Source of the DNA: an uncultured Phaeodactylibacter sp.
GTDB lineage: Bacteria > Bacteroidota > Bacteroidia > Chitinophagales > Saprospiraceae
Direction: 5' to 3'
Assembly (NCBI GenBank): GCA_913062745.1
Contig: CAJXXJ010000003.1
Span: 1-21,513, forward strand
Length of the DNA: 21,513 nucleotides
Part shown: piece by piece, positions 1 through 7,345 of the stretch
Position numbering within the stretch: the stretch's first letter is position 1
Layout: every line of letters begins with the position of its first letter
The notes under the pieces: generated by a model
Seen by the model: only the letters and a program-made list of their open reading frames with translations
What the model was told of the DNA's origin: nothing
Database searches by the model: none
Made by a program: the position numbers and the translations under genes

Positions 1-101
1 CTTACTAATTATCTATATTTTACCCGGGATTTCAATACCACTGCTGTACCGGAGAAGGCTGCCCTGATTCTTCCTGCACAGCGGCCAAAACTACTGTACT
101 C

Positions 102-1394
102 ATGCATACTCGTTTATTCGCCTTACTGCTTCTGTTCCTGCCGATATTGCTTCCGGCACAGGTCCCTAACCCGGCACCTGCCCAGGAAACTCCGATTTAC
201 ATCACCCGGGTTACGGCTCACATCGGCGACGGCACCGTTATCGAGAATGCGGTGGTAGGCTTTGATCAGGGTAAAATCACCTTTGTGGGGAACGAGCGCG
301 CTGCTGCCCGGCAAGACTGGAGCGCTTACACCAAAATTGATGGCGCGGGGCAACATCTGTACCCTGGTTTCATTGCTACGGCCAGCAACCTCGGCCTGGT
401 AGACATCAGCGCTGTGCGGGCTACCCGCGATTATGATGAAACCGGAAGCATCAACCCCAGCGTACGCAGTATTATCGCTTACAATACGGATTCTCCCGTG
501 ACGCCCACAGTTCGCTCCGAAGGCGTGCTGTTGGCGCAGATTGCTCCGTCCGGTGGCCGCATTTCCGGCTTGTCCAGCATCGTGCAACTGGACGCCTGGA
601 ACTGGGAAGATGCGGCTTATGCTACGGACGAAGGCCTCTTTGTCAATTGGCCCAGCCTGTTTAGCTACAGCTGGCGCGATCGCAGCTACAGCGCAAATGA
701 AAAATATACAAAACAGGTAGAGGAGCTGCGCGACTTCATGCGGGAAGCGCAGGCCTATCAGCAGCTCGATGCGCCCGAACAGCCCAACCTGAAGCTGGAA
801 GCGATGGGCCCGGTATTAAGCGGTGAGCGGCAAGTGTACGTACGGGCAGAAGAGGCGAAGGAAATTCTGCACGCGCTGCAGTTGGCGGATCAGTTTGGGC
901 TGAAAATAGTCATCGTGGATGGTCGGGACGCCTGGATGGTAACTGACGCCCTGCGGGAAGCGGAAGTGCCCGTTATCCTGCGCTCCACCCAAAGCCTGCC
1001 AGCGCGGGTAGACGGCGATATCGACCAGCCCTTCAAAACCCCGGCACAGCTGCAGGAAGCAGGCGTACTGTTCGGTTTCGGGCACGAAGGCTACTGGCAA
1101 CAGCGCAACCTGGCGTTCCAGGCCGGTCAGGCGGTAGGCTTCGGGCTGGGCTACGAGCAGGCCGTTGCCGGGCTCACCGGCAACCTCGCTAAAATACTGG
1201 GCATAGACGAGCGCGTCGGCACTCTGCAGGTCGGTAAAGACGCCACACTCTTCCTGAGCCGGGGCGATGCACTGGAAGTGCGCAACGGCAATGTGCTGCG
1301 TGCTTTCATTCAGGGGCGGGAGGTTGACCTCGACAATCAGCAGAAAATGCTGTACCGGAAATTTCGCGACAAATACGAGCAGCAGAAAGATTAG
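102..1394 (+). CDS. Secreted amidohydrolase-like protein, probably a non-catalytic paralogue
   Basis: The protein has 430 residues and starts with a clear Sec signal peptide (hydrophobic residues 5-18, likely cleavage after LLPAQ). The body resembles the imidazolonepropionase-like amidohydrolase superfamily. It has an N-terminal beta-sandwich half, the 'DG.G..LYPGFI' segment at about 80-91, and a C-terminal 'NLAKILGIDERVGTLQVGKDA' type segment at about 360-382. In active relatives the PG(L/F)I motif is followed by HxH, which binds the metal. Here those positions are A94 and N96, so the metal site looks lost. Known Bacteroidota genomes often carry such a short HxH-less protein beside a full-length amidohydrolase; any such partner would lie left of the window. 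The family assignment is secure. The lack of activity is inferred from the missing ligands, and the substrate is unknown. Confidence 0.8.
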   Translation: MHTRLFALLLLFLPILLPAQVPNPAPAQETPIYITRVTAHIGDGTVIENAVVGFDQGKITFVGNERAAARQDWSAYTKIDGAGQHLYPGFIATASNLGLVDISAVRATRDYDETGSINPSVRSIIAYNTDSPVTPTVRSEGVLLAQIAPSGGRISGLSSIVQLDAWNWEDAAYATDEGLFVNWPSLFSYSWRDRSYSANEKYTKQVEELRDFMREAQAYQQLDAPEQPNLKLEAMGPVLSGERQVYVRAEEAKEILHALQLADQFGLKIVIVDGRDAWMVTDALREAEVPVILRSTQSLPARVDGDIDQPFKTPAQLQEAGVLFGFGHEGYWQQRNLAFQAGQAVGFGLGYEQAVAGLTGNLAKILGIDERVGTLQVGKDATLFLSRGDALEVRNGNVLRAFIQGREVDLDNQQKMLYRKFRDKYEQQKD

Positions 1395-1466
1395 ATAATT
1401 ATTAACAGAGCGGAGAAACCAACAATGGGCAGTATTGCGTTGTATGTGTTATATAATTAACTAATT

Positions 1467-2099
1467 ATGAAGTACGTACTCCTCTTTTTAATCAGCATCT
1501 CCACTGCCCTGTCGCTCTCTGCGCAGAACAACAGCGGCACCGTGGATATCAACGGGCAGTTGCTGCCCTACATGATTGACGAATGCGGGGACACGCTCAT
1601 CATGGCGACCCTGCAAGACGTCTCTGTATCCTCTATGCGGGAGTTTGATACCCGGGAGGATTACCTGAAGTACCGCCGCTACCGGCGCTATGCCGCCATC
1701 GTATACCCCTACGCTGTAGAAGCGATCAAGCTTTTCCGCGAGGTAGAGTACGCTACGGAGCACATGAAAAAGCGGGACGAGCGCCGCTATGTACGTAAGC
1801 TGCACAAAGACCTGAAAGAGGACTTTACAGACCCATTGAAGGGGCTCACCAAAACACAGGGCATGATCCTCATCAAAATGATTGAGCGCGAACTGGATGT
1901 GCCGATGTATTTTGTGATCAAAGATTTGCGCAACGGGCTGACCGCTACTTACTGGAGTACTATGGGCGGCCTGTTTGGGCATGACCTGAAAGAAGGCTAC
2001 AAAGAAGGCCAGGACCCCATTCTCGATGCCGTCCTCCAGGATATGAACATCAGCTACGATCTGCCTGATGCGGATACCGGGCAATCCATAGGGGGCTAA
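1467..2099 (+). CDS. DUF4294 domain-containing exported protein
   Basis: The protein has 210 residues. Residues 1-20 form a signal peptide ending in LSLSAQ, so it is probably exported to the periplasm. The rest matches my recollection of the Bacteroidota-specific DUF4294 family. It has a short beta-rich start mentioning 'GDTL', then a highly charged stretch (YLKYRRYRRYAAIVYPYAVEA, about residues 68-88), a Lys/Arg/Glu-rich helix around 95-120, and the conserved 'LTKTQGMILIKMIERE' and 'LRNG..A..W' blocks (about 127-165). The function of the family is unknown. The gene stands alone, with 72 bp of AT-rich intergenic DNA upstream and no recognisable Shine-Dalgarno sequence. It is not obviously linked to the next gene, which begins 59 bp later behind its own candidate promoter. 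Confidence 0.75.
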   Translation: MKYVLLFLISISTALSLSAQNNSGTVDINGQLLPYMIDECGDTLIMATLQDVSVSSMREFDTREDYLKYRRYRRYAAIVYPYAVEAIKLFREVEYATEHMKKRDERRYVRKLHKDLKEDFTDPLKGLTKTQGMILIKMIERELDVPMYFVIKDLRNGLTATYWSTMGGLFGHDLKEGYKEGQDPILDAVLQDMNISYDLPDADTGQSIGG

Positions 2100-2125
2100 A
2101 TACAGCGCTGACGGGCTGAAATTAT

Positions 2126-2133
2126 TACCTTTA
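2126..2133 (+). promoter_or_regulatory. Candidate Bacteroidota -7 element for the lgt-like gene
   Basis: TACCTTTA matches the Bacteroidota -7 consensus TAnnTTTG in all but the last base and lies 33 bp upstream of the start codon at 2159. No convincing TTG/TTTG -33 box is visible 19-21 bp upstream, so the call rests on the -7 motif and its position only. Confidence 0.35.
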
Positions 2134-2158
2134 CCGCCTACCAATTCGTAAACGCCCG

Positions 2159-3316
2159 ATGTACCCAGACCTCTCTTACCTCTTCCATGACCTTTTCGGC
2201 ACGCCAGCCGATAACTGGCTATCCATTTTCAAAACCTTCGGATTGTTTCTGGTTCTGGCTATACTGTCTGCCGCCTTTATCCTGTACAGAGAGCTGAAGC
2301 GAAAAGCAAAGGAGGGCCTCTTCAAGCCGGAAAAAGTCAAAGTGAAGCTGGGAGAGCCTGCTTCGCCGGCCGAGATAGCAAGCAGCGGCATCTGGGGGTT
2401 CCTGCTTGGCTACAAAGGCCTTCACGCTTACCAGAATTTCGGGCAATTGCAGGCAGACGCAGCAAGTGTCCTCCTCAACCTGGAAGGCAGCTGGCTGGGC
2501 GGCCTGCTGCTGGGCGCTGCCATGGCCGGCTACCGCTACTGGGAAGGGCAGCGCAGAGCGTTGCCTAAGCCCAAAGTAGCCGTTCGGAAAATCTATCCCC
2601 ACGACCGCATCGGCGACATCACCATGATCGCTGCAGTCTCCGGGGTCGTCGGGGCTAAAGTATTTGCCATCATTGAAGATATACCGGCCCTGATTGAAGA
2701 CCCGATAGGCACGATATTTTCCGGCGGCGGGCTGGCTATTTACGGCGGCCTCATCTTCGGCTTCCTGTTTGTATCCCTCTACCTGCGGCGCAAGAATATT
2801 CCCATCGTACATGTGCTGGACGCCGTAGCGCCTGCCCTGATTATTGCCTACGGCGTCGGGCGTCTGGGCTGCCACTTCTCCGGCGACGGAGACTGGGGTA
2901 TCGTAAATACCGCGGCACAGCCCGGATGGTGGTTCCTGCCCGACTGGATGTGGGCATATGATTATCCGCATAATGTAATCCGCGAAGGGGTGGCCATAGA
3001 AGGTTGTACCTACGACTACTGTAAGCGCCTGGTGGAGCCGGTATATCCTACCTCCGTCTACGAATCCTTTATGGCGTTCACCATGGGCGGTATCCTGTTT
3101 GCGCTGCGGCAACCCCTGCAAAAGTTTCCCGGCATGCTGTTTTCTGTGTATCTCATTTTCAATGGCGTAGAGCGCTTTTTCATCGAAAAGGTGCGGGTCA
3201 ACCAGGAGTATCCCTTTCTGGGTATGGAATTTACACAGGCGCAGTTCATCGCTATCGCGCTCATGCTCATCGGGCTGGCGGGAGTAGTATATTTATACCG
3301 CAAACCCCGCGCTTGA
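2159..3316 (+). CDS. lgt: Prolipoprotein diacylglyceryl transferase family protein
   Basis: The protein has 385 residues with about seven or more hydrophobic segments, so it is an integral inner-membrane protein. Lgt transfers a diacylglyceryl group from phosphatidylglycerol to the lipobox cysteine of prolipoproteins. Visible family motifs are 'YGGLIFGF' (195-202), 'AYGVGRLGCHFSGDGDWG' (230-247, containing the invariant GRLG), 'YPTSVYE' (296-302) and 'GVERFFIEKVRVN' (336-348). The protein is longer than the roughly 290 residues of E. coli Lgt because of an N-terminal extension and a loop between 250 and 295 with two cysteines. Tyr195 stands where E. coli has His103 of the HGGL motif, and the loop after GRLG is the GDGDWG type I associate with Bacteroidota. 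Bacteroidota can encode more than one Lgt homologue, so this may be the main enzyme or a paralogue. Family membership is secure; activity is inferred. Confidence 0.85.
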   Translation: MYPDLSYLFHDLFGTPADNWLSIFKTFGLFLVLAILSAAFILYRELKRKAKEGLFKPEKVKVKLGEPASPAEIASSGIWGFLLGYKGLHAYQNFGQLQADAASVLLNLEGSWLGGLLLGAAMAGYRYWEGQRRALPKPKVAVRKIYPHDRIGDITMIAAVSGVVGAKVFAIIEDIPALIEDPIGTIFSGGGLAIYGGLIFGFLFVSLYLRRKNIPIVHVLDAVAPALIIAYGVGRLGCHFSGDGDWGIVNTAAQPGWWFLPDWMWAYDYPHNVIREGVAIEGCTYDYCKRLVEPVYPTSVYESFMAFTMGGILFALRQPLQKFPGMLFSVYLIFNGVERFFIEKVRVNQEYPFLGMEFTQAQFIAIALMLIGLAGVVYLYRKPRA

Positions 3317-3381
3317 ACCATTGATAATTAGCAGACGGGCAATTTTTTCACCTCATTGTTTTCCTATACGGGGCCTTTTGC

Positions 3382-3389
3382 CATCTTTG
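3382..3389 (+). promoter_or_regulatory. Candidate -7 element for the fructan/sucrose operon
   Basis: CATCTTTG differs from the Bacteroidota -7 consensus TAnnTTTG only at the first base and ends 17 bp before the ATG at 3407. A T-rich stretch at about 3356-3363, including TTGTTTTC, lies roughly 18-23 bp upstream and could serve as the -33 region. It would drive the transporter, kinase and glycosidase together. Confidence 0.35.
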
Positions 3390-3406
3390 AGGGAAACAGA
3401 TGCTGC

Positions 3407-4777
3407 ATGAAAAACGCAAAAGTGCTGTACTGGTCCTTCACCGTGGCGCTGGGAGGCTTCCTCTTTGGCTTCGATACCGCGGTTATCTCCGGAGCAGAAC
3501 AATCTATCCAGAAAATTTGGGGGTTGAGCAACGCTATGATCGGGCAAACCGTAGCTGTGGCCTTATACGGTACGGTGATTGGAGCACTATTCGGCGGCCT
3601 GCCCGCTGAGCGCTTTGGCAGAAAAAAGAGCCTCTTCTGGATCGGTTTGCTTTATCTGGTATCTGCAGCCGGCTCTGCTTTGGCACCTGATGTATATTCC
3701 CTGATGTTTTTCCGTTTTATTGGTGGCTTGGGCGTAGGCGCATCATCCGTAGTAGCGCCGATGTACATTTCCGAGATAGCTCCGGCCAGCCAACGGGGAC
3801 GGCTGGTGGCGATGTTTCAGTTCAATATCGTGCTGGGCATCATGATTGCTTATTGCTCCAACTGGCTGATCGGTGGGGAGGCTGCCAATTCCTGGCGCAT
3901 TATGCTTGGCGTAGAAACCATTCCGGCTGCCGCTTTCGTGCTCATGGTACTGGGTGTGCCCCGCAGCCCCCGCTGGCTGATCGTCAGGCGGGGAGCGGAA
4001 GCAGAAGCCCACGGGGTGCTGCAACAAATCGACCCCGCTACAGCCGAAGAGCAAATGCGCAGCATTCAGCAGTCTCACAACGCCTCTTCCGGAGGCAGCT
4101 TTCGGGAGTTTGTATCCGGGCGGTACCGTTTTCCTATTCTGCTTGCCTTTTTGTTTGCCCTTTTCAATCAGGTTTCTGGCATCAACGCCGTCATTTATTA
4201 CGCCCCCCGCATCTTCGGAGCAGCCGGTATGGCGGAAAGTGCTTCCCTGCTCGCAAGCGTAGGCATTGGCACCATCAACCTTATATTCACCCTTATCGGC
4301 ATGGCGCTGATCGACCACTTCGGGCGGCGCAAGCTCATGTATATCGGCTCTTTTGGGTATATCATCTCCCTGAGTGCAGTCGCCTATGCTTTTTATGCCG
4401 GCCTTTCCGGCTATGTGGTCCCCTTCTGGCTGTTCGTATTCATCGCCTCCCACGCTATCGGGCAGGGGGCTGTCATTTGGGTGTTTATTTCTGAAATTTT
4501 TCCGAACGATGTACGCAGCTATGGCAATGCGCTGGGCAGCAGCACACACTGGGTATTTGCAGCCCTGATTGCCGGCACCTTCCCGCTGCTGAATGCCATG
4601 ATGGCGCCCTACCTTATCTTTGGGCTGTTTGCTGTTTTGATGGTCTTTCAGCTGCTGTTTGTCGTCTTTCTCATGCCGGAGACCAAAGGCGTCTCGCTGG
4701 AAGGCCTGCAGCAGCAGCTGATGGAAGGCCGCACTGCATCCGTATCGGCTACCGATAAGAAAACTGCTGGATTATGA
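3407..4777 (+). CDS. Sugar-porter family MFS transporter (likely fructose or sucrose proton symporter)
   Basis: From the ATG at 3407 the protein has 456 residues. An in-frame TTG at 3356 would add 17 residues not typical of the family, so the ATG just before 'KNAKVLYWSF' was chosen. Family hallmarks are 'GFLFGFDTAVISG' in TM1, 'GRKKSLF' in the loop after TM2, 'RFIGGLGVGASSVVAPMYIS' and 'RGRL' around TM4-5, 'QVSGINAVIYY' in TM7, 'DHFGRRKL' in loop 8-9 and a C-terminal 'PETKG'. Twelve membrane segments are apparent. This is the sugar-porter group that includes XylE- and glucose/fructose-type symporters in the inner membrane. Its stop codon overlaps the start of the fructokinase by 4 nt (ATGA) and a GH32 enzyme follows, so it most likely imports fructose or sucrose released by that enzyme. 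The substrate is inferred from context. Confidence 0.9.
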   Translation: MKNAKVLYWSFTVALGGFLFGFDTAVISGAEQSIQKIWGLSNAMIGQTVAVALYGTVIGALFGGLPAERFGRKKSLFWIGLLYLVSAAGSALAPDVYSLMFFRFIGGLGVGASSVVAPMYISEIAPASQRGRLVAMFQFNIVLGIMIAYCSNWLIGGEAANSWRIMLGVETIPAAAFVLMVLGVPRSPRWLIVRRGAEAEAHGVLQQIDPATAEEQMRSIQQSHNASSGGSFREFVSGRYRFPILLAFLFALFNQVSGINAVIYYAPRIFGAAGMAESASLLASVGIGTINLIFTLIGMALIDHFGRRKLMYIGSFGYIISLSAVAYAFYAGLSGYVVPFWLFVFIASHAIGQGAVIWVFISEIFPNDVRSYGNALGSSTHWVFAALIAGTFPLLNAMMAPYLIFGLFAVLMVFQLLFVVFLMPETKGVSLEGLQQQLMEGRTASVSATDKKTAGL

Positions 4778-5658
4778 GTGTCGTATGCTTTGGAGAAATA
4801 CTCTGGGATCTGCTCCCCGGCGGCAAAGTGGCCGGCGGAGCGCCTATGAATGTTGCGTTTCACTTACGCAATTTCGGGCTTTCGCCCAAACTCGTCAGCC
4901 GGGTGGGTGCCGATGCGCTCGGGCAGGAACTGCAGGCATTCCTTACGGAAAAAGGCCTGACGACAGCTTTGCTGCAGACAGGGCAGGAGGCCCCGACAAG
5001 CACCGTGCAGGTAACGCTGGACGAAGCCGGGCACGCTTCCTACGAAATAGTAGCCCCGGTGGCTTGGGACTACATCGCGCTGCGAACAGATAACCGCAGT
5101 GCTGTACGGGAAGCGGACGCTATCGTTTTTGGCAGCCTGGCCTCCCGCAGCGCGGCCACACGGGCTACCTTGCTGGAATTGCTGGAAGAGGAACGGCCAC
5201 TGAAGGTTTTTGATGTCAATCTCCGCCCGCCGCATTACTCGAAAGCACTGCTGGAAACGCTTTTGGCGAAAGCCGACATCGTGAAAATGAACGAGGAAGA
5301 ACTGGATATCATTTCCTCCTGGTACGGGCTATACGCCGGAGAGCCTGCTAAAATGGAAGAGCTCCGGCAGCGGTTCGGCCTGCAAGGCCTGTTGCTCACC
5401 AAGGGAGGCGATGGCGCCGCCTGGATGGGGAAGGACAGCAGCTATATCGAACAGCCCGCCTTCGACATCAAGGTGGCAGATACCGTAGGCAGCGGAGATT
5501 CCTTTCTGGCGGCTTTTCTGTCGCAGTACCTTGCCGGATTTCCCCTGCCGCAAGCTCTGGAGTTCGCGGCGGCGACCGGAGCTTTGGTGGCTACTTTTCA
5601 GGGAGGCACGCCTTCCGTTTTCGCCGCTGATGTGAACCGTTTCCGAAAAACGCATTAG
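4774..5658 (+). CDS. PfkB-family carbohydrate kinase, probable fructokinase
   Basis: The protein has 294 residues, normal for ribokinase/PfkB-family sugar kinases that phosphorylate the imported sugar with ATP. It shows the N-terminal 'CFGEILWDLLPGG' start, the substrate-binding 'GGAPMNVAFHL' segment (21-31), 'FDVNLRPPHY' (146-155), and the PfkB signature 2 'DTVGSGDSFLAAF' (236-248) with the catalytic base Asp242. The combination of FGEILWDLLP with GGAP(M/A)N is typical of fructokinases. The gene overlaps the transporter by 4 nt, which suggests translational coupling, and stops 6 nt before the GH32 gene. The product is expected to act in the cytoplasm on fructose, giving fructose-6-phosphate. 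Fructose specificity is inferred from motif style and neighbours. Confidence 0.88.
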   Translation: MSVVCFGEILWDLLPGGKVAGGAPMNVAFHLRNFGLSPKLVSRVGADALGQELQAFLTEKGLTTALLQTGQEAPTSTVQVTLDEAGHASYEIVAPVAWDYIALRTDNRSAVREADAIVFGSLASRSAATRATLLELLEEERPLKVFDVNLRPPHYSKALLETLLAKADIVKMNEEELDIISSWYGLYAGEPAKMEELRQRFGLQGLLLTKGGDGAAWMGKDSSYIEQPAFDIKVADTVGSGDSFLAAFLSQYLAGFPLPQALEFAAATGALVATFQGGTPSVFAADVNRFRKTH

Positions 5659-5664
5659 GCCGCT

Positions 5665-7251
5665 ATGGACAAGCTTTGTTTTTTCACCTTTATCCTTCTG
5701 ATCATGAGCAATTGCAGCGAATCGCCGGCCTCTGAGTCCGCCGCGTACCGGGAAGCCCACCGCCCGCAGTTTCACTTTTCTCCCGACAGCATGTGGATGA
5801 ACGACCCCAACGGCATGGTTTTCTACGATGGGGAGTACCACCTCTTTTATCAGCACTATCCCGACAGCACGGTCTGGGGCCCGATGCACTGGGGGCACGC
5901 GGTGAGCACCGACCTGGTGCACTGGGAGCATTTGCCGATCGCCCTGTATCCGGACAGCCTGGGATATATTTTCTCCGGCAGCGCAGTGGTAGACTGGAAG
6001 AACACGAGCGGGCTGGGCCGGGAAGGGCAGCCGCCGTTGATTGCCATTTTTACCCATCATGACCCGGAAGGGGAGAAAGCCGGAAAGACGGACTTTCAGT
6101 ACCAAAGCATCGCCTACAGCCTGGACAAGGGAAGAACTTGGACGAAATACGAGGGCAACCCGGTGCTGCCCAACCCCGGCATTAAAGACTTCAGGGACCC
6201 TAAAGTTTTCTGGCACAGGGAGAGCGGCCGCTGGGTGATGATCTTTGCCGCCGGTGATCATGTGCAGCTCTATCATTCTCCGGACCTGATCAACTGGGCC
6301 TACGCGAGCGAGTTTGGCAAAGGCACAGGCGGCCAGGGAGGCGTGTGGGAATGCCCGGACCTGTTTCCGCTGCCGCTGGAAGGCAGTGCAGATACCATGT
6401 GGGTTTTGCTGTTGAGCATCAACCCGGGCGGGCCTAACGGCGGCTCCGCCACGCAGTACTTTTTGGGAGATTTTGACGGTACTGCTTTTCGCATGGACCC
6501 GGCTTTCGCCGAAAAGGTAGCTGCGGATACGGCATCCGGAAACCCCTTTTGGGTAGATTACGGCCGGGACAACTACGCCGGCGTGACCTGGTCAGATATC
6601 CCGGAGACAGATGGCCGCCGCATCTTTATGGGCTGGATGAGCAACTGGGACTACGCCAATGTAGTGCCTACGCAGCGCTGGCGCTCAGCCATGACGGTGC
6701 CGCGGAAATTACTGCTGAAAAATACTCCGGCTGGCCCTCGCTTATTTAGCCGGCCGGTAGAAGAACTGGAGCAACTGCATACGGAAACCGTGGATATCCC
6801 GGCCCGGGAAGTAGTGCAAACAATGGATCTCAGCGAGCTGCTGCAATCCCCTTCCGCACTGCTCGACCTGAGCCTCAGCCTAAGTTGGGAGCCCGGGCAG
6901 CAACCGGATGAAATCGCGCTGGTTATGGAAAACAACCGCGGTGAGCAGCTCCGCTTTGGCCTGAACGGAGAGGAGTACTTTACAGACCGGACCGCAGCCG
7001 GGAAGAAAGATTTTGAGCCGGGCTTTGCCAGCCGGCAGACCGCGCAGCGGTGGAGCACTTTCAATGGGCTCCAAATCCGGGCGCTGTTGGACGTTGCTTC
7101 AGTAGAGTTTTTTGCCGATGAGGGAGGAGTAGCGATGACCGATATCTTCTTCCCGTCGGAAGATTTCACCCGCCTGAAGCTGGAGCTTTCCGGCGGAAAA
7201 GTGCAGGTGGAAGGCGGCCGGCTGTTTGCGCTGCAGTCCATCTGGCAGTAA
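5665..7251 (+). CDS. GH32 glycoside hydrolase (levanase/inulinase/invertase type), probably a lipoprotein
   Basis: The protein has 528 residues. All three GH32 catalytic motifs are present: 'WMNDPNG' with nucleophile Asp47, 'RDPK' with transition-state stabiliser Asp178, and 'WECPD' with acid/base Glu229. The N-terminal five-bladed propeller covers about residues 30-345, and a C-terminal beta-sandwich (about 360-525) completes the family architecture. It releases fructose from sucrose or from beta-fructans such as levan or inulin. The first 17 residues are hydrophobic and end in 'LIMSNC', so Cys17 is a plausible lipidation site, although Asn at -1 is unusual for a lipobox. The gene starts 6 nt after the fructokinase and is the last gene of the operon. 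No SusC/SusD pair, sensor or regulator accompanies it, so the target is probably a short fructan or sucrose. Enzyme class is secure; exact linkage is not determined. Confidence 0.92.
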   Translation: MDKLCFFTFILLIMSNCSESPASESAAYREAHRPQFHFSPDSMWMNDPNGMVFYDGEYHLFYQHYPDSTVWGPMHWGHAVSTDLVHWEHLPIALYPDSLGYIFSGSAVVDWKNTSGLGREGQPPLIAIFTHHDPEGEKAGKTDFQYQSIAYSLDKGRTWTKYEGNPVLPNPGIKDFRDPKVFWHRESGRWVMIFAAGDHVQLYHSPDLINWAYASEFGKGTGGQGGVWECPDLFPLPLEGSADTMWVLLLSINPGGPNGGSATQYFLGDFDGTAFRMDPAFAEKVAADTASGNPFWVDYGRDNYAGVTWSDIPETDGRRIFMGWMSNWDYANVVPTQRWRSAMTVPRKLLLKNTPAGPRLFSRPVEELEQLHTETVDIPAREVVQTMDLSELLQSPSALLDLSLSLSWEPGQQPDEIALVMENNRGEQLRFGLNGEEYFTDRTAAGKKDFEPGFASRQTAQRWSTFNGLQIRALLDVASVEFFADEGGVAMTDIFFPSEDFTRLKLELSGGKVQVEGGRLFALQSIWQ

Positions 7252-7315
7252 GAGTCCGGACAAGCCCAAAGTGTTAAATGTGCCGTAGCAGGGAATTCAT
7301 GCAAGCCGGATGGCT

Positions 7316-7323
7316 TACCTTTA
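7316..7323 (+). promoter_or_regulatory. Candidate -7 element for the M43 protease gene
   Basis: TACCTTTA, the same octamer as found before the lgt-like gene, lies 30 bp upstream of the ATG at 7346. It matches TAnnTTTG except at the final base. No good -33 box is visible. Confidence 0.35.
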
Positions 7324-7345
7324 GGCAGAATCAAAATTCCCAAAA

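Noticed and set aside
1..101. Left-edge open frame as the end of an upstream gene
   Set aside because: One plus frame is open from position 1 but runs on into the amidohydrolase gene in a different frame with a Cys/Arg-rich translation. The stretch looks like a leader region with an AT-rich start.
3317..3350. T-tract after the lgt-like gene as a terminator
   Set aside because: TTTTTT is present, but only a 3-bp stem could be formed before it.
3356..3406. TTG start extending the transporter by 17 residues
   Set aside because: The extension is not like sugar-porter N-termini and would start upstream of the candidate -7 element. The ATG at 3407 gives a normal N-terminus.
5329..6276. Minus-strand open frame of 315 codons across the fructokinase and GH32 genes
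   Set aside because: It spans two confidently assigned plus-strand genes and their junction, and its translation lacks any coherent domain.
7254..7261. GTCCGGAC palindrome after the GH32 gene
   Set aside because: A perfect 8-bp palindrome is expected by chance in a window of this size, and no loop or T-tract follows to make a terminator.
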